From positions 1 to 64,000 of the forward strand of contig CP150560.1 of assembly GCA_049487715.1 (NCBI GenBank): 64,000 bases of DNA, in the 5' to 3' direction. The translations under genes were made by a program, and so were the position numbers. The first letter of the stretch is position 1; each line of letters opens with the position of its first letter. Origin of the DNA: Pycnococcus provasolii (lineage: Eukaryota > Chlorophyta > Pseudoscourfieldiophyceae > Pseudoscourfieldiales). Below the pieces are notes generated by a model. That model was given only the letters and a program-made list of their open reading frames with translations, was not told the DNA's origin and did not search any database. Shown in pieces: positions 29,323 through 38,050 of this stretch.

Positions 29323-30085
29323 ATTTCACCCACTTGTGTGTCCGTGAGAGAAGTGATGTGACTGATGAGCCAGCAGAAGTGATACCCAGGACGAAGTGGA
29401 CCACCCAATTCCGAAATGATACCAAACAAGGGAATCAGTCCAAGACAAGTCAGAAGCACAAGAAACACCAGCACTACAACCAAAACGAAACGAAACGAAA
29501 CGAAACAAGGAGTGATGTGATGGGACAAGCTTCTGAATGGACGAGAACGAGACGAAGAGGCGGAATGACGAAGGAAGGAAGGGGAGTGATGGGACGGGAA
29601 TGGGGACGGTTGCAGCGGGGGAGGGGGAGGAGTCGACGGACGACACACAGGTAAGGGAAGGGATCCGAGCTCTTCGACCTTTAGACTAGGACGTGTGCGG
29701 GGTCGGAAGGGGGAAGGGAAGGGGCCCCCGCCCCCCGGAACTCCGGAGTCCTCTTTGGTCGTTCTCTCTGGGTTCTCACCGGCCACGCAGACGCAAGGGG
29801 CCCGACCAAGTTTAGTTGCGGAGGGACGGGAAGACGCACACGCGCTCATTACCCGCGGGGGTAGGATTCGCACGTCGCCGGTGGCAAACATGGCATATTC
29901 CTTCCACTGGGCATGCGCCTCTCTACGGATAGGTAGGGCACGTATGAGGAGCACAAAAGACTTGGCATCACGGACCTGCATACGGGTCTAGGAAACAGGC
30001 TGGCACACTCTCCCCGTGGAAGGAGGGACAACCAAGCCATCTTTTTTCTAAAAAATAATATATATTGTTTTGAGTGGTGGTATTC
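29323..30085. other. Intergenic region, GAAAC-rich
   Basis: This 763-bp region lies upstream of the small ORF at 28,873 and downstream of COG8. It holds a short AACGAAACGAAACGAAAC run at about 29,480-29,506, G/A-rich runs around 29,565-29,635 and 29,700-29,725, and no coding similarity in six frames. Open frames here are compositional. Confidence 0.5.
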
Positions 30086-31744
30086 TTACTCAGCAGCCGA
30101 CTCGACGAGCGCCGTTAGCGGCGCGAGAGCCTCGGCCAAGTCGTCGGAATTCAACGCCGTCAGCGCGCCGCCAGCGACGGGGCTGAAGGTGCTCCGAAAG
30201 CAAGACGACGCAAAGGGAACGAAAATTTCCACAAAAGCGCGACAAGCCTGCAGGTGAGCGCGACCTTCGTCGCCAGTCACCGTCAAGTCGCGCGCTATCG
30301 CGTGGTTCGCAAGCTCAGACGCGGACGTGTGAAGCGCGGCCAAGAAGAGCGCGCCCAGAGGCGCGGCGAGGCGAGGCGACGCGCCGTGGCGGAGCTCGTT
30401 CAGCGAGTTCAGAACGCCGTTGCACAGGCACGCCAGCGGCGGGTGCGACATCAGCGCGTACGGCGGGCTCGACGCGCCGCCGGCTGGCGCACTCGCGCCC
30501 TTCTGGGCGTCGTCGCCATCGCCGTCTGTGCTGCTCACCGCCGACATCGGACTTGCCGTGGACCAGCGATGCGCATCCAAGCTGCCTCGGAACACGCGAA
30601 CGGCCGTCTCCATGCCCGACGCAAAAATGGCGGCAAATCGCTGCTCAAACAAGGGCGCCAGCAGCGCGCGGAAGTCGTACCCCACGCGCCCGAGGCTTGC
30701 GCCGCAGTACATCGCGTGCTCGAGCACGCCCGCGACGCTCGCGCCATCCTCCAGGTTTGCTAGGCCGTGCTCGAGTTGGGAGAGAAAGTTGGAAACGCGC
30801 GCGCCCGACCACTCGCGCAGAGGGTCGGCGCTCTCGCTCACGTCGCCACCCTTGTAGTTGTGCTCCTGTGCACCGTCGCCAAACATCGCGCGGTACTGCA
30901 TGGCGGCGTCGAACAAGTGCACACGGTGCACGTCGGTGATGCGCTTCAGGCGCTCGTACGCGCTCGGCGCCGTCCCCTCCGCCGCCGCGGCTCCACTGCT
31001 TCCCGCCGATGCGCGCGCCACCGCCGTCGCGAGGTGGTCCGTTCGGCTGTCCAAGAAGACACGCTGCAGGTCGTCCTCAGAGAGCGCGGATGCGCGGCGC
31101 AGGTACCCGACGACACGCAGGCACTCGGGCAGGTGCGTCGCGTTTCGAAGGCGGTGCAGCAGGTCGTCCACCGCCTCGAGGCGCACGCGTGCGCACGCCT
31201 CTGCGACGGAACGCATGACGCGAGAGTCGGGGTGCAGAAGCACGCCCTTTTCGACGAGTGCGTACAGGTCGAGCACCTCGTCGAACGCCTCGTTTCTCGC
31301 ACACGCCGTCATAAGCTCGGGGATCTCGAAGAGCTCGCACAGCGTTCCCTGCATGCTCGCGAGTCTCCTCTGCGCGTCCCTCTTGCTCGCGGCATCGCTC
31401 GCGGCGCCGTGGAAGGTGGAGCACGCCTTTTCTAGACGAGGCAGCGCTTCGTTCGACAGCTGGTCCAGGCTTCCGTTGACGCTTGCGTTGGACGTCCTCG
31501 CTTCCGCGAGGCACCTCGACGCGGCGATGAACCCGCGGTAGTCTCTGAGCGCAGCGTCGAGCGCAGCGCGCGATGCCCGCGAGGCGTCTGCGGCGAGCAG
31601 CTCAGGTTCCTTCGCGAGTCTCTCGAGCGAGAATCCGAGCAGTTCTGCCAAGTAGGCGTCGTCGCGGAACTGCGCGGCCTGCGAGGCGGCTGGGTGCGCG
31701 GTGGTCTGTGCAACAACAGCGGTCGTCTGCGCGGCCATGGCCAT
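30086..31744 (-). CDS. COG8: COG8, conserved oligomeric Golgi complex subunit (Dor1-like)
   Basis: COG8 is in lobe B of the COG tether that retrieves Golgi enzymes in intra-Golgi transport. The ~552-aa product starts with YLAELLGFSLERLAKEPELL, the Dor1-family hallmark, then YRGFIAASRCLAEAR, LCELFEIPELMTACARN, LPECLRVVGYLRRASALSE and ITDVHRVHLFDAAMQYRAMF. It is mostly helical with no membrane segment. The start at 31,744 (MAMAAQTTAVV) is preferred over the frame extension to 31,837, which crosses the telomere-like tract in the promoter. A Ser/Ala insert near nt 30,480-30,540 contains acidic residues. It is divergent from the CFAP97-like gene. Confidence 0.88.
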   Translation of the reverse strand: MAMAAQTTAVVAQTTAHPAASQAAQFRDDAYLAELLGFSLERLAKEPELLAADASRASRAALDAALRDYRGFIAASRCLAEARTSNASVNGSLDQLSNEALPRLEKACSTFHGAASDAASKRDAQRRLASMQGTLCELFEIPELMTACARNEAFDEVLDLYALVEKGVLLHPDSRVMRSVAEACARVRLEAVDDLLHRLRNATHLPECLRVVGYLRRASALSEDDLQRVFLDSRTDHLATAVARASAGSSGAAAAEGTAPSAYERLKRITDVHRVHLFDAAMQYRAMFGDGAQEHNYKGGDVSESADPLREWSGARVSNFLSQLEHGLANLEDGASVAGVLEHAMYCGASLGRVGYDFRALLAPLFEQRFAAIFASGMETAVRVFRGSLDAHRWSTASPMSAVSSTDGDGDDAQKGASAPAGGASSPPYALMSHPPLACLCNGVLNSLNELRHGASPRLAAPLGALFLAALHTSASELANHAIARDLTVTGDEGRAHLQACRAFVEIFVPFASSCFRSTFSPVAGGALTALNSDDLAEALAPLTALVESAAE

Positions 31745-31825
31745 ATGGGGGCACAGCAGATGCGGGATGCTTGAGAGGGAGATCGGAACAACAAGGCTTG
31801 GACGACGAAAAAAGCCTAAGAGTAG

Positions 31826-31881
31826 TAACCCTAACATCTAACCCAAACCCTAACTTAAACCCTAACCCAAACCCTAACCTC
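31826..31881 (-). promoter_or_regulatory. Telomere-like tract in the COG8/CFAP97-like promoter
   Basis: Six CCCTAA-related units (two perfect, the rest CCCAAACCCTAA or CTAACTTAAA variants) span 56 bp inside a 279-bp divergent promoter. The C-rich strand is on plus. It is the second longest interstitial tract outside the subtelomere, and lies about 80 bp upstream of the COG8 start. Confidence 0.6.
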
Positions 31882-32023
31882 AGGACTCCTCCTTGGACCT
31901 GGTGGTCCAAACCGAGGTTGAAAAAAGCCGCGGGGTCCTTTCCCTTTCCCTTCCCCCCAGTCAACTGACAGCTCCCAGCGTGTCAGCGTGTCTGACAGAC
32001 GCTGACTGACAGCGTGTCCCACC

Positions 32024-33034
32024 ATGGCGCCCTCTTCCTCCTCTCGCCCGGACGCCTACCTCCCTCAGCCACCGAACCACAACTCCACGTCACTCGCGCG
32101 CGCACTCGCACTCGACCCCATCGTCGAACGCACGTGCAGCAGTGGGCGCCCCGTCCTCATTGACGACGAGTTTGACGAGTTCTTCTTTCGCGTCGTCGTC
32201 AACAGGGAAAAACTCGCAAACGCGGAGAACCAGAAGCACGGGGTGCGAGAAGAACGAGAACGAGAACAAGATGAGGGTGGCGAAGATGAGGCGTCGCGAA
32301 GAAGACTGACTACGAATAGGCGAAGGCCCACGTCCGCAGCCATCAACCGCGTGCGCGAAGCGGGACGCATCGAGCACGACAACGCACGCATGCTGCGAAG
32401 ACTGAGAAACGCGAGAAACCACGTCGACGCGGGCACGCTTATCGAGCAACACATTAACGACGAGGCAAGGGAGCGATTCCTCAACAGACCGCCGCCAAAA
32501 CTTGCGCACGAGAAGCAGGACGCGAGGAGAGAAGTTGAACTCCTGAAAAAGAACGTGCGCGCGGTGAGCGCTCAGCCGACGCGGGATCAACGACCGCGCG
32601 CGCTGCGCGTCTTTTGGGAAGAGGGACGACAGTGGCGCAACGGAACGGACTTTGATGGAGACACGCCCGTGGGGGCGCGCACAAAACGCGAGGTGCGCGA
32701 GCGCGGGCGGGCGCAGCGAATTAACGACGAGAATGCAAGACTGCGCAGCCGGATCGTGCGTGCGCGTGGTGGTGAGCGACCTGTTCTCGTCGAGGAGAAG
32801 GAGGTGGAACAAGAGCCTCCGCCGCCTGTGGATGCGACACGGCGTGAATTGGTGGAGCATGCGCGAAATGCGGCACGGCCCGCAGACAAGCGTGCTGCAA
32901 AGCTTAAGGAGATCCAGGAAGCGCGCAAGCAACGTGCGCAGGCAGCCTTCTTGCTGGAATTTGGTGCGACGCAGGGCGAATTCGAGACGAGCAGGAAAAA
33001 GTCGGCGCCTTGCAAATCTCGCGTGGTGCTGTGA
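32024..33034 (+). CDS. CFAP97/hemingway-like ciliary protein
   Basis: A 336-aa, very Arg/Glu-rich, helical protein without membrane segments. The pattern RIEHDNARMLRRLRNARNHVD, followed by a block ending in a long Arg/Lys helix, and a second similar word RINDENARLRSRI, resemble the CFAP97 (KIAA1430/hemingway) family motif (I-x-x-ENxxLLxRL), whose members occur in cilia and spermatids. The N-terminal part carries PVLIDDEFDEFFFRVVV. The assignment rests on short motifs, so it could instead be an unrelated coiled-coil protein. The start at 32,024 has a CACCATGG context. Confidence 0.55.
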   Translation: MAPSSSSRPDAYLPQPPNHNSTSLARALALDPIVERTCSSGRPVLIDDEFDEFFFRVVVNREKLANAENQKHGVREEREREQDEGGEDEASRRRLTTNRRRPTSAAINRVREAGRIEHDNARMLRRLRNARNHVDAGTLIEQHINDEARERFLNRPPPKLAHEKQDARREVELLKKNVRAVSAQPTRDQRPRALRVFWEEGRQWRNGTDFDGDTPVGARTKREVRERGRAQRINDENARLRSRIVRARGGERPVLVEEKEVEQEPPPPVDATRRELVEHARNAARPADKRAAKLKEIQEARKQRAQAAFLLEFGATQGEFETSRKKSAPCKSRVVL

Positions 33035-33352
33035 ACATAATTCACATGTATTTATCAGTGCTTCAATTATTACAACAATGTAAAGAAATCAACTTCGCTT
33101 CGTCAGCGCACATTCGCCTTTCATTTAAGTTTTCCTCAGCATATCGCCCGAGCCGTGCTTTTTCCTAAACGGAGGAAAGCAAATAACTAGGTATTTTTTT
33201 CAACTCAGGTTGCGTCACCGTGGCGTGTGCGTTGTGCCGTCGTCGTTTCCTTTTCCTTTTCGTCTTTGTTTTGTTCACCTCGTCTGAAGCCACGCCGTCG
33301 GACGTGGGTGGTATGGTCGCCGCAAGGCACTCGCTCCTCGCGGCCTTAGTTG

Positions 33353-33751
33353 CTAGGACGACCTCCGCCTCAAGTTTTCCGCGTGTTCGTCCCTGTTCGA
33401 AGCAGATTGATCATCACCCGCAAGCGCAAAGCCTAGCTCTTGCACACGCTTCACGAGCCCGTCGTACGTGTACGACTCGACATTTTCCCTGTTGATGTCG
33501 TTTCCGTCCGCGTCGACTGTGATGAGTTCTGGCGTTCGTCCCGCGATGAACTTGACCGTCACCGCGTCACCGAACATGTGGTTGGTGTTGATGCCCTCCC
33601 TGAGGAACCGCTTGACCTCGGGAAGGCGGTTGAGTTTTCAGCCTCCGCACGACTCGAACCGGAGGGAGGCGACATCGCCAGCGGCTGCGACAAAAGCGCA
33701 GGATGACAGGGCGATCAGCAGGGCGAGGGAAGCACCACCATAATACGCCAT
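33353..33751 (-). CDS. SELENOM: Selenoprotein M (Sep15/SelM family) with in-frame TGA as Sec
   Basis: A 132-aa ORF from ATG 33,751 to TAG 33,355..33,353 is broken only by a TGA at 33,640..33,638 (residue 38). Around it the frame reads FESCGG-U-KLNRLPEVKRFL, the redox motif CGGU of SelM, whose animal members have CGGU followed by QLNRLKEVKAFV. A signal peptide (about residues 1-23: MAYYGG, LALLIALSSCAFVAAA) directs it to the ER, as in the family. Downstream, VKFIAGRTPELITVDADG and LVKRVQELGF fit the thioredoxin-like fold. The C-terminus ends NLRRRSS with no KDEL-type signal. Sec insertion needs a SECIS element, which should lie in the 3' UTR between 33,352 and 33,035; I could not identify one by eye. 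Plain ORF calling sees only the part starting at the internal Met (33,577). Confidence 0.88.
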
Positions 33752-33858
33752 GGTGAAGGTCCTTATGAACAGTAGTCCTACGTAGGAAGGGGGAAGGAAG
33801 CGAGAGAAATGAAGGCGAGGGGAAGAAGGAAGGGGGAAGGGAAGGGGAAGGGGGAGGG

Positions 33859-33876
33859 ATTAGGGTTAGGGTTAGA
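33859..33876 (+). promoter_or_regulatory. TTAGGG tract in the SelM/CDC50 promoter
   Basis: ATTAGGGTTAGGGTTAGA (two perfect units plus a partial) lies in the 274-bp divergent interval between the SelM start (33,751) and the CDC50 start (34,026), after a G/A-rich run. It belongs to the promoter-associated tract set. Confidence 0.55.
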
Positions 33877-34025
33877 TTTCTTCTAATTGGTTTCTTCTGG
33901 TTTCGAACTCGTTCTTCTTTCTTCTTCCCGCACAAACCAACAAAACGCTCGGAAAGAAAACCTCTGCCCCTGGTTGGGTTCTGCGGCTTACGTGACAAGC
34001 AACAACAACGGCAACGGCAACGGCA

Positions 34026-35207
34026 ATGGCGCCTACAAGCGATCCAGTGACTTCCCGCTCTCCAGAGCTCTCACCGCTCGCACCGCTCTCAGCCAAAGTC
34101 AGAACACACCGCGGATTCTATAGCAGATTCCTCCAGCAGGAACTGCCCGCGTACAGGCTCATTCCGGGCGCACGGGCGCTAGTAGCTGTGCCAGGTGTAC
34201 TAGGCACCGTCATCTTCGCCGTGGGTATCGCGCTCATTGTCGCATCCAGGCAGGTGGTGGAAGTACAGATGAACTACTCCGACGATCCGTGGTGCGTGTT
34301 CCAGCACGGTGCAACGAACGGGGACGTGCCATGCGCGGTGACGGCGCAAATCACAAAAGACATGCGCGCACCAGTGCACGTGCACTACGGAGTCGACAGG
34401 TTCCACCAAAACTCAAGAGGGTACGCAAGAAGTGTCGCGTACAATCAGTACCACTTCGCGAATCGCTCATTTGCCACTAGCGAACTGTACCCGTGCATCC
34501 CTGAGCTGTTCCTTGGCTCGGACGGGTACGGAACGGAAGGAGGAGGAGGAGGAGGAGGAGGAGGGTCAGGGGACGACACTAGCCGTGCGGCGCTCATCCG
34601 CCCGTGCGGACTCGTCGCGTGGACATTTTTCAATGACACGTACCAGCTCGACGTTACGCGCACGACGACCAACCTGACTGAGCGCGTCATCGCGTTCGAT
34701 GACGACAACGTTGCGCGAGGCATTGCGCGGCCGGCAGACCTGAGCCTTTTTGGTCCTGTTGTTGCGCAAAACTTCAACCCGCCGGAATTCTCGCAGTACC
34801 GTGGAGGGTCAACCGTCACTCGGCCGCTGAATGAGAATGAGCGTTTCATCTCGTGGATGCGTCTCGCGGCGCGTCCCGCCTTTCGCAAGCCGTACGCACG
34901 CATCGGCACGAACAATGGAGAGATCGTCTTCCGCGCGGGCGACGTCGTCTCCGTGGCTGTGCACAATCGCTTCAACGTGTACCAGTTCGGCGGGACCAAA
35001 TCCTTCGTTCTCACAACCCTTTCGTGGTACGGTGGAAGGCACGATGGCGCAGGCTACGTGTTCATCGGTGCGGGACTCGCGATGATCGTGCTCGCCGCTA
35101 TGCTCGCCACATTGGTCTTCTACACATCAGGGCCGTACGCGCGCCCTTCTTGCCTCAAAATCAAAGCGCGCGCGTACGCGGATGTCAGCTTGATTGGAGC
35201 TAAGTGA
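34026..35207 (+). CDS. CDC50/LEM3 family, P4-ATPase flippase beta subunit
   Basis: CDC50 proteins chaperone P4-ATPase lipid flippases out of the ER and are needed for their activity. The 393-aa product has the family entry motif RFLQQELPAYRLIPG, TM1 at about 51-72, a large lumenal domain with glycosylation sites (NYSD, NRSF, NDTY, NLTE), CGLVAWTFFNDTYQL (the usual CGxxAxSxFNDT block) and TM2 near the C-terminus (YVFIGAGLAMIVLAAMLATLVFY). A polyglycine insert (about residues 173-185) lies in the lumenal domain. The start at 34,026 precedes a short Pro/Ser tail. Convergent TatC follows after 79 bp. Confidence 0.94.
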   Translation: MAPTSDPVTSRSPELSPLAPLSAKVRTHRGFYSRFLQQELPAYRLIPGARALVAVPGVLGTVIFAVGIALIVASRQVVEVQMNYSDDPWCVFQHGATNGDVPCAVTAQITKDMRAPVHVHYGVDRFHQNSRGYARSVAYNQYHFANRSFATSELYPCIPELFLGSDGYGTEGGGGGGGGGSGDDTSRAALIRPCGLVAWTFFNDTYQLDVTRTTTNLTERVIAFDDDNVARGIARPADLSLFGPVVAQNFNPPEFSQYRGGSTVTRPLNENERFISWMRLAARPAFRKPYARIGTNNGEIVFRAGDVVSVAVHNRFNVYQFGGTKSFVLTTLSWYGGRHDGAGYVFIGAGLAMIVLAAMLATLVFYTSGPYARPSCLKIKARAYADVSLIGAK

Positions 35208-35286
35208 ATGGTTGCATATGTATGTTGTTGTGGTGTAAAATGTTGTTTTTGGTTTTTGTGAATACAGTATAATACAAGCACACTTT

Positions 35287-36201
35287 CTACGGCTCCCGCT
35301 GCTCCATTCTGATTCGCCGCCGTTCGCTGCTGAGCGCTCGAAATCTAGTGCGTGCGCCGTAGGCACGTCCGAGGCTCCCTCCGAACAGCACCGCTTCGAA
35401 GGCGCCGAATCCGAGCAAGGTGAGCGACAGCTGCGTTGCCGGATCAGGTGGTGCGAGCGCCGCGGCGGCAAGAAGCCAACCCCCATACGCAAACCTCCGT
35501 GCACCTGCGAAACGTGCGATTGCCTGCGGCGACGTGGAGGTGCCGAGTGCGTACGCACCAGCGACAAGAGCGGCGGGGACGAACGCGCCGAGTCCCACGA
35601 GCGTCGAGGCAAGCTTGACGTACGGCAAAAGTCGCGCCTCGACGACGACGGGCGTTGCGGCGGAGGGATCCTCGAAGCCAACGAGCAGATTCCACGCGTA
35701 CGGCAGCCCGTGCTGGTACGAGAGCACGACACCTGAGGCGGATGTCAGCACAGTGGCTGCGGCAGCGCGAAGCAAGCCTCCTCGCTCGACAACCGTGAGT
35801 CCCGGTAGAGCGAATGCGATTCCTTGGTACGCCGCGTACGGGCTCCAGCAGAGCAGCGCCGTTCCCACCGCCGCCGTCCACTTGCCGTGAAGAGCCTCGG
35901 TCATGTCCGTGCAGATGAGCTCGCGCGGATTGGTAGCGTCTGCGAACGCTGGTATGCTAGCCAGCGGGTGCGCGATCGCCTGCACGAGTCCTGGCGCGCA
36001 CACGAATCCCGTCACAAGAGCAAGTGCGCCCGAAGCGGCGGCGTACCTGCCCCGCGTCGTCAGCTCGGTGTACACGGTAGTGCGTTCGACCAGAGGTTGT
36101 GGACGAGCAGAAGACGCGAGCGAGCGAACGGGGACCCAGGAGGTTCTTGAGATCAGTGAAGCCATGGAAGCGAGCACGCGCGCAGTTGTCCGAGTCGCCA
36201 T
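35287..36201 (-). CDS. tatC: TatC, twin-arginine translocase subunit, nucleus-encoded
   Basis: A 304-aa polytopic protein. TatC blocks are clear: LICTDMTEALHGKWTAAVG with the conserved Glu102, SPYAAYQGIAFALPGLTVVE, a TM around 145-165, and RFAYGGWLLAAAALAPPDPA followed by TQLSLTLLGFGAFEAVLF, matching the family's RRYxxVxxFxxAAxxTPPDxxSQ. TatC forms the receptor of the Tat pathway for folded proteins. The first ~50 residues (MATRTTARVLASMASLISRT and onward) are Arg/Ser/Ala-rich with few acids and no hydrophobic signal peptide, which suits mitochondrial import better than a complex-plastid route; a primary-plastid transit peptide remains possible. Most eukaryotic mitochondrial TatC genes stay in the organelle genome. 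Confidence 0.88.
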   Translation of the reverse strand: MATRTTARVLASMASLISRTSWVPVRSLASSARPQPLVERTTVYTELTTRGRYAAASGALALVTGFVCAPGLVQAIAHPLASIPAFADATNPRELICTDMTEALHGKWTAAVGTALLCWSPYAAYQGIAFALPGLTVVERGGLLRAAAATVLTSASGVVLSYQHGLPYAWNLLVGFEDPSAATPVVVEARLLPYVKLASTLVGLGAFVPAALVAGAYALGTSTSPQAIARFAGARRFAYGGWLLAAAALAPPDPATQLSLTLLGFGAFEAVLFGGSLGRAYGARTRFRALSSERRRIRMEQREP

Positions 36202-36728
36202 GTCACCTTAAGTGGTCATGCGAGGCGTGCGAATGTGGGGACTCATAGGCGGGGGATTTTGGGGATCCCGCTCTGACACATTAGTGGAGCATCCCGGTCA
36301 ACAGTCCTGCAGGATTTGAGTGGGGCATTTGTAACGGGGTGTGGCAATTTGTTATGAGGAGGTGAGTTCGAATCAATGGCGCCCGTGACACGCGCCTATG
36401 TCACACCGCCTTGCGTGAAGGCTCTCGCGGCGGCCACCAAGTTAGCGCGAGGAGAAGAAATGCAGAATGTGCAGTTGAGCTCGTTCCGCAAATGCCGGAC
36501 GTCGTCGGCATTGACGGCATACCTTCATTTCCGATTCGCCGACGTGGAGCGCAAGCCACGACGGCACCTCCGTCGAGGTGAACCTTAACCTTCGCGCCGT
36601 GCTCGTCGCGTTGTGGGCCTACGAAAAAGTTTGATTTAATGGGGAAGAGGATGCCCTTAAACTCAATCCAAACTAGCTTTACGATACAAAACAAACATAG
36701 TACTTACAATACAACACACATGTGACTT
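36202..36728. other. Intergenic region, TatC promoter side
   Basis: This 527-bp region lies upstream of TatC (-) and downstream of USE1 (-). I see no repeat, RNA gene or coding homology. A 70-codon open frame at 36,376-36,588 has no recognisable features. Confidence 0.5.
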
Positions 36729-37637
36729 CTACTTGACCCGCGTGAACCGAATCAGCACGAACATCCACGTAAACACGCCGAGTGCACAAAAGACTGCAAG
36801 CAACATCGTGCACGTGCCAAGTCCTCCCGCATTTGTCTCGAGCAGACGCGTCGCTTCTTTCGCCTTTTGCTTCGCGTGCGCGGCGCTTCGCTCCACCACC
36901 TCCTCCGTGCGGTCGACCAGCTTCGCGCGGTCACCGAGACGGCGCTGCACCTCCTTCGCGCCGCTCTTGAACTCCGAAACGAGGCTGACAAGGTCATCCG
37001 TGAGCACGTCTTGCGTTCTTGCTTGTTCCTCGAGACGCGCCGCCGTCGCTTCGTCCAACTTGAGTGGCGAGGCGCCGTCGCCGCTAAGCTCTTCGGACGT
37101 GTTGTTTTGCTGCGCCCTTCTGCGCTGCCTGATGTTCGATATGCCGCGCGCAATCGCCTCGCTTCGCGCCTCCTGTTCGTCGTGGTCGTCTTCAGGTTCG
37201 TTTATCTTGAGACCTAGCAGTCTGTCGACGTGTTTTTTCGCCTGGCGTTCGCCTAGATGCTGCGTAGTCGCGGCGACCGCCGCCACCGCCGCGGCACTCT
37301 TGCAGAACGGCGGGATGGTGGGTGCGTCAAGTTCCCCAAGTAGCTCTCTCGCTCTTTTGATAAGGTTCGTCTTCTCCGCCGCGTTGCCTTCGTGTTCGCC
37401 TTCGAGTTTTGTGATGAGTGAGGTGACATCGAACCGCAGCGCCGGATCGGTTCGCCAGGACGATTCCGCGTCGCCGTCATTATCCCGTGCATCGAGTGCG
37501 CGTATTCTCTTTTCGAGCGCGCCCAGGAATCGGCGTTGTTGCAAAACGAGAGGAGCAGACAGGTGGTTGTCCCCTCCAACGTCCACGTCAACGTCCACGT
37601 CCACGTCCACGTCCACGTCGAGCCATCCGTTCGCCAT
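36729..37637 (-). CDS. USE1: USE1-type SNARE (ER, Golgi-to-ER transport)
   Basis: A 302-aa tail-anchored protein. The C-terminal ~110 residues form a SNARE-like helix (RLEEQARTQDVLTDDLVSLV, FKSGAKEVQRRLGDRAKLVD, TEEVVERSAAHAKQKAKEA) followed by a membrane anchor (TCTMLLAVFCALGVFTWMFVLIRF cut at both ends here) with the FIRF/LIRF end typical of Use1. USE1 works with Sec20, Sec22 and Ufe1/Syntaxin-18 and the Dsl1 tether. The N-terminal part (LGALEKRIRALDARD) matches the Use1 start. A run of Val-Asp dipeptides after MANGWLD comes from a (GTCCAC)n hexamer array at 37,587-37,621. Regarded as USE1 with good but not absolute confidence, since SNARE helices are short. Confidence 0.78.
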   Translation of the reverse strand: MANGWLDVDVDVDVDVDVDVGGDNHLSAPLVLQQRRFLGALEKRIRALDARDNDGDAESSWRTDPALRFDVTSLITKLEGEHEGNAAEKTNLIKRARELLGELDAPTIPPFCKSAAAVAAVAATTQHLGERQAKKHVDRLLGLKINEPEDDHDEQEARSEAIARGISNIRQRRRAQQNNTSEELSGDGASPLKLDEATAARLEEQARTQDVLTDDLVSLVSEFKSGAKEVQRRLGDRAKLVDRTEEVVERSAAHAKQKAKEATRLLETNAGGLGTCTMLLAVFCALGVFTWMFVLIRFTRVK

Positions 37638-37796
37638 ACTCTAGTTCTACCTAGTTGGTAATCAGGAGTACCCACCCGTTCGCAACAAACACGACAAAAG
37701 CAAAAGAAGATTCGGACGACACGGAACGAACGAATCCCAAACCCAAATAATGAAACACAAAAACAAAGGAGCAGAGAAAACTCCAAGGCCCCTTCC

Positions 37797-37847
37797 TACC
37801 CTAACGGCCTAACCCCTAACCCCTAACGGCCTAACCCCTAACCGGGG
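37797..37847 (-). promoter_or_regulatory. Telomere-like tract in the USE1/SMP-protein promoter
   Basis: Alternating CCCTAACGGCCTAACCCCTAA units (two near-identical 22-24-bp repeats) span about 50 bp between the USE1 (-) start and the SMP/C2 protein (+) start. The interval is 413 bp long and also has AAGTCAAGTGTCAAGTCGAG-type short repeats at 37,859-37,890. Confidence 0.55.
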
Positions 37848-38050
37848 GAAAAAAAAGAAAGTCAAGTGTCAAGTCGAGAGTCCAGTCAAGTCGGGACCCC
37901 CATCCGGAGCTCCCTCCAGCCCCTGAGGTGAGGCTCCCTCCTCCCGTGATAGGAGGACGCCATACCATAGTCTAGGTAGTAGTCTACGGTCCCCGTTTCG
38001 CTAAGAGAGAAAGAGAAGGGAGACTTGTCAAGCTCAACCTCCCTATCGTA

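Noticed and set aside
29850-29960. Possible tRNA (GTAGGATTCGCACG and similar T-loop-like words)
   Set aside because: No matching acceptor stem, anticodon arm or second internal promoter box could be folded; the same applied to GAGTTCGAATC near 36,365.
33035-33352. SECIS element for the SelM gene
   Set aside because: I looked for an ATGA/GTGA ... AA ... GA core with a 10-13 bp helix on the minus strand. Candidate starts were at GGTGAC and AATGAA, but none gave a convincing paired helix by eye, so no feature is claimed.
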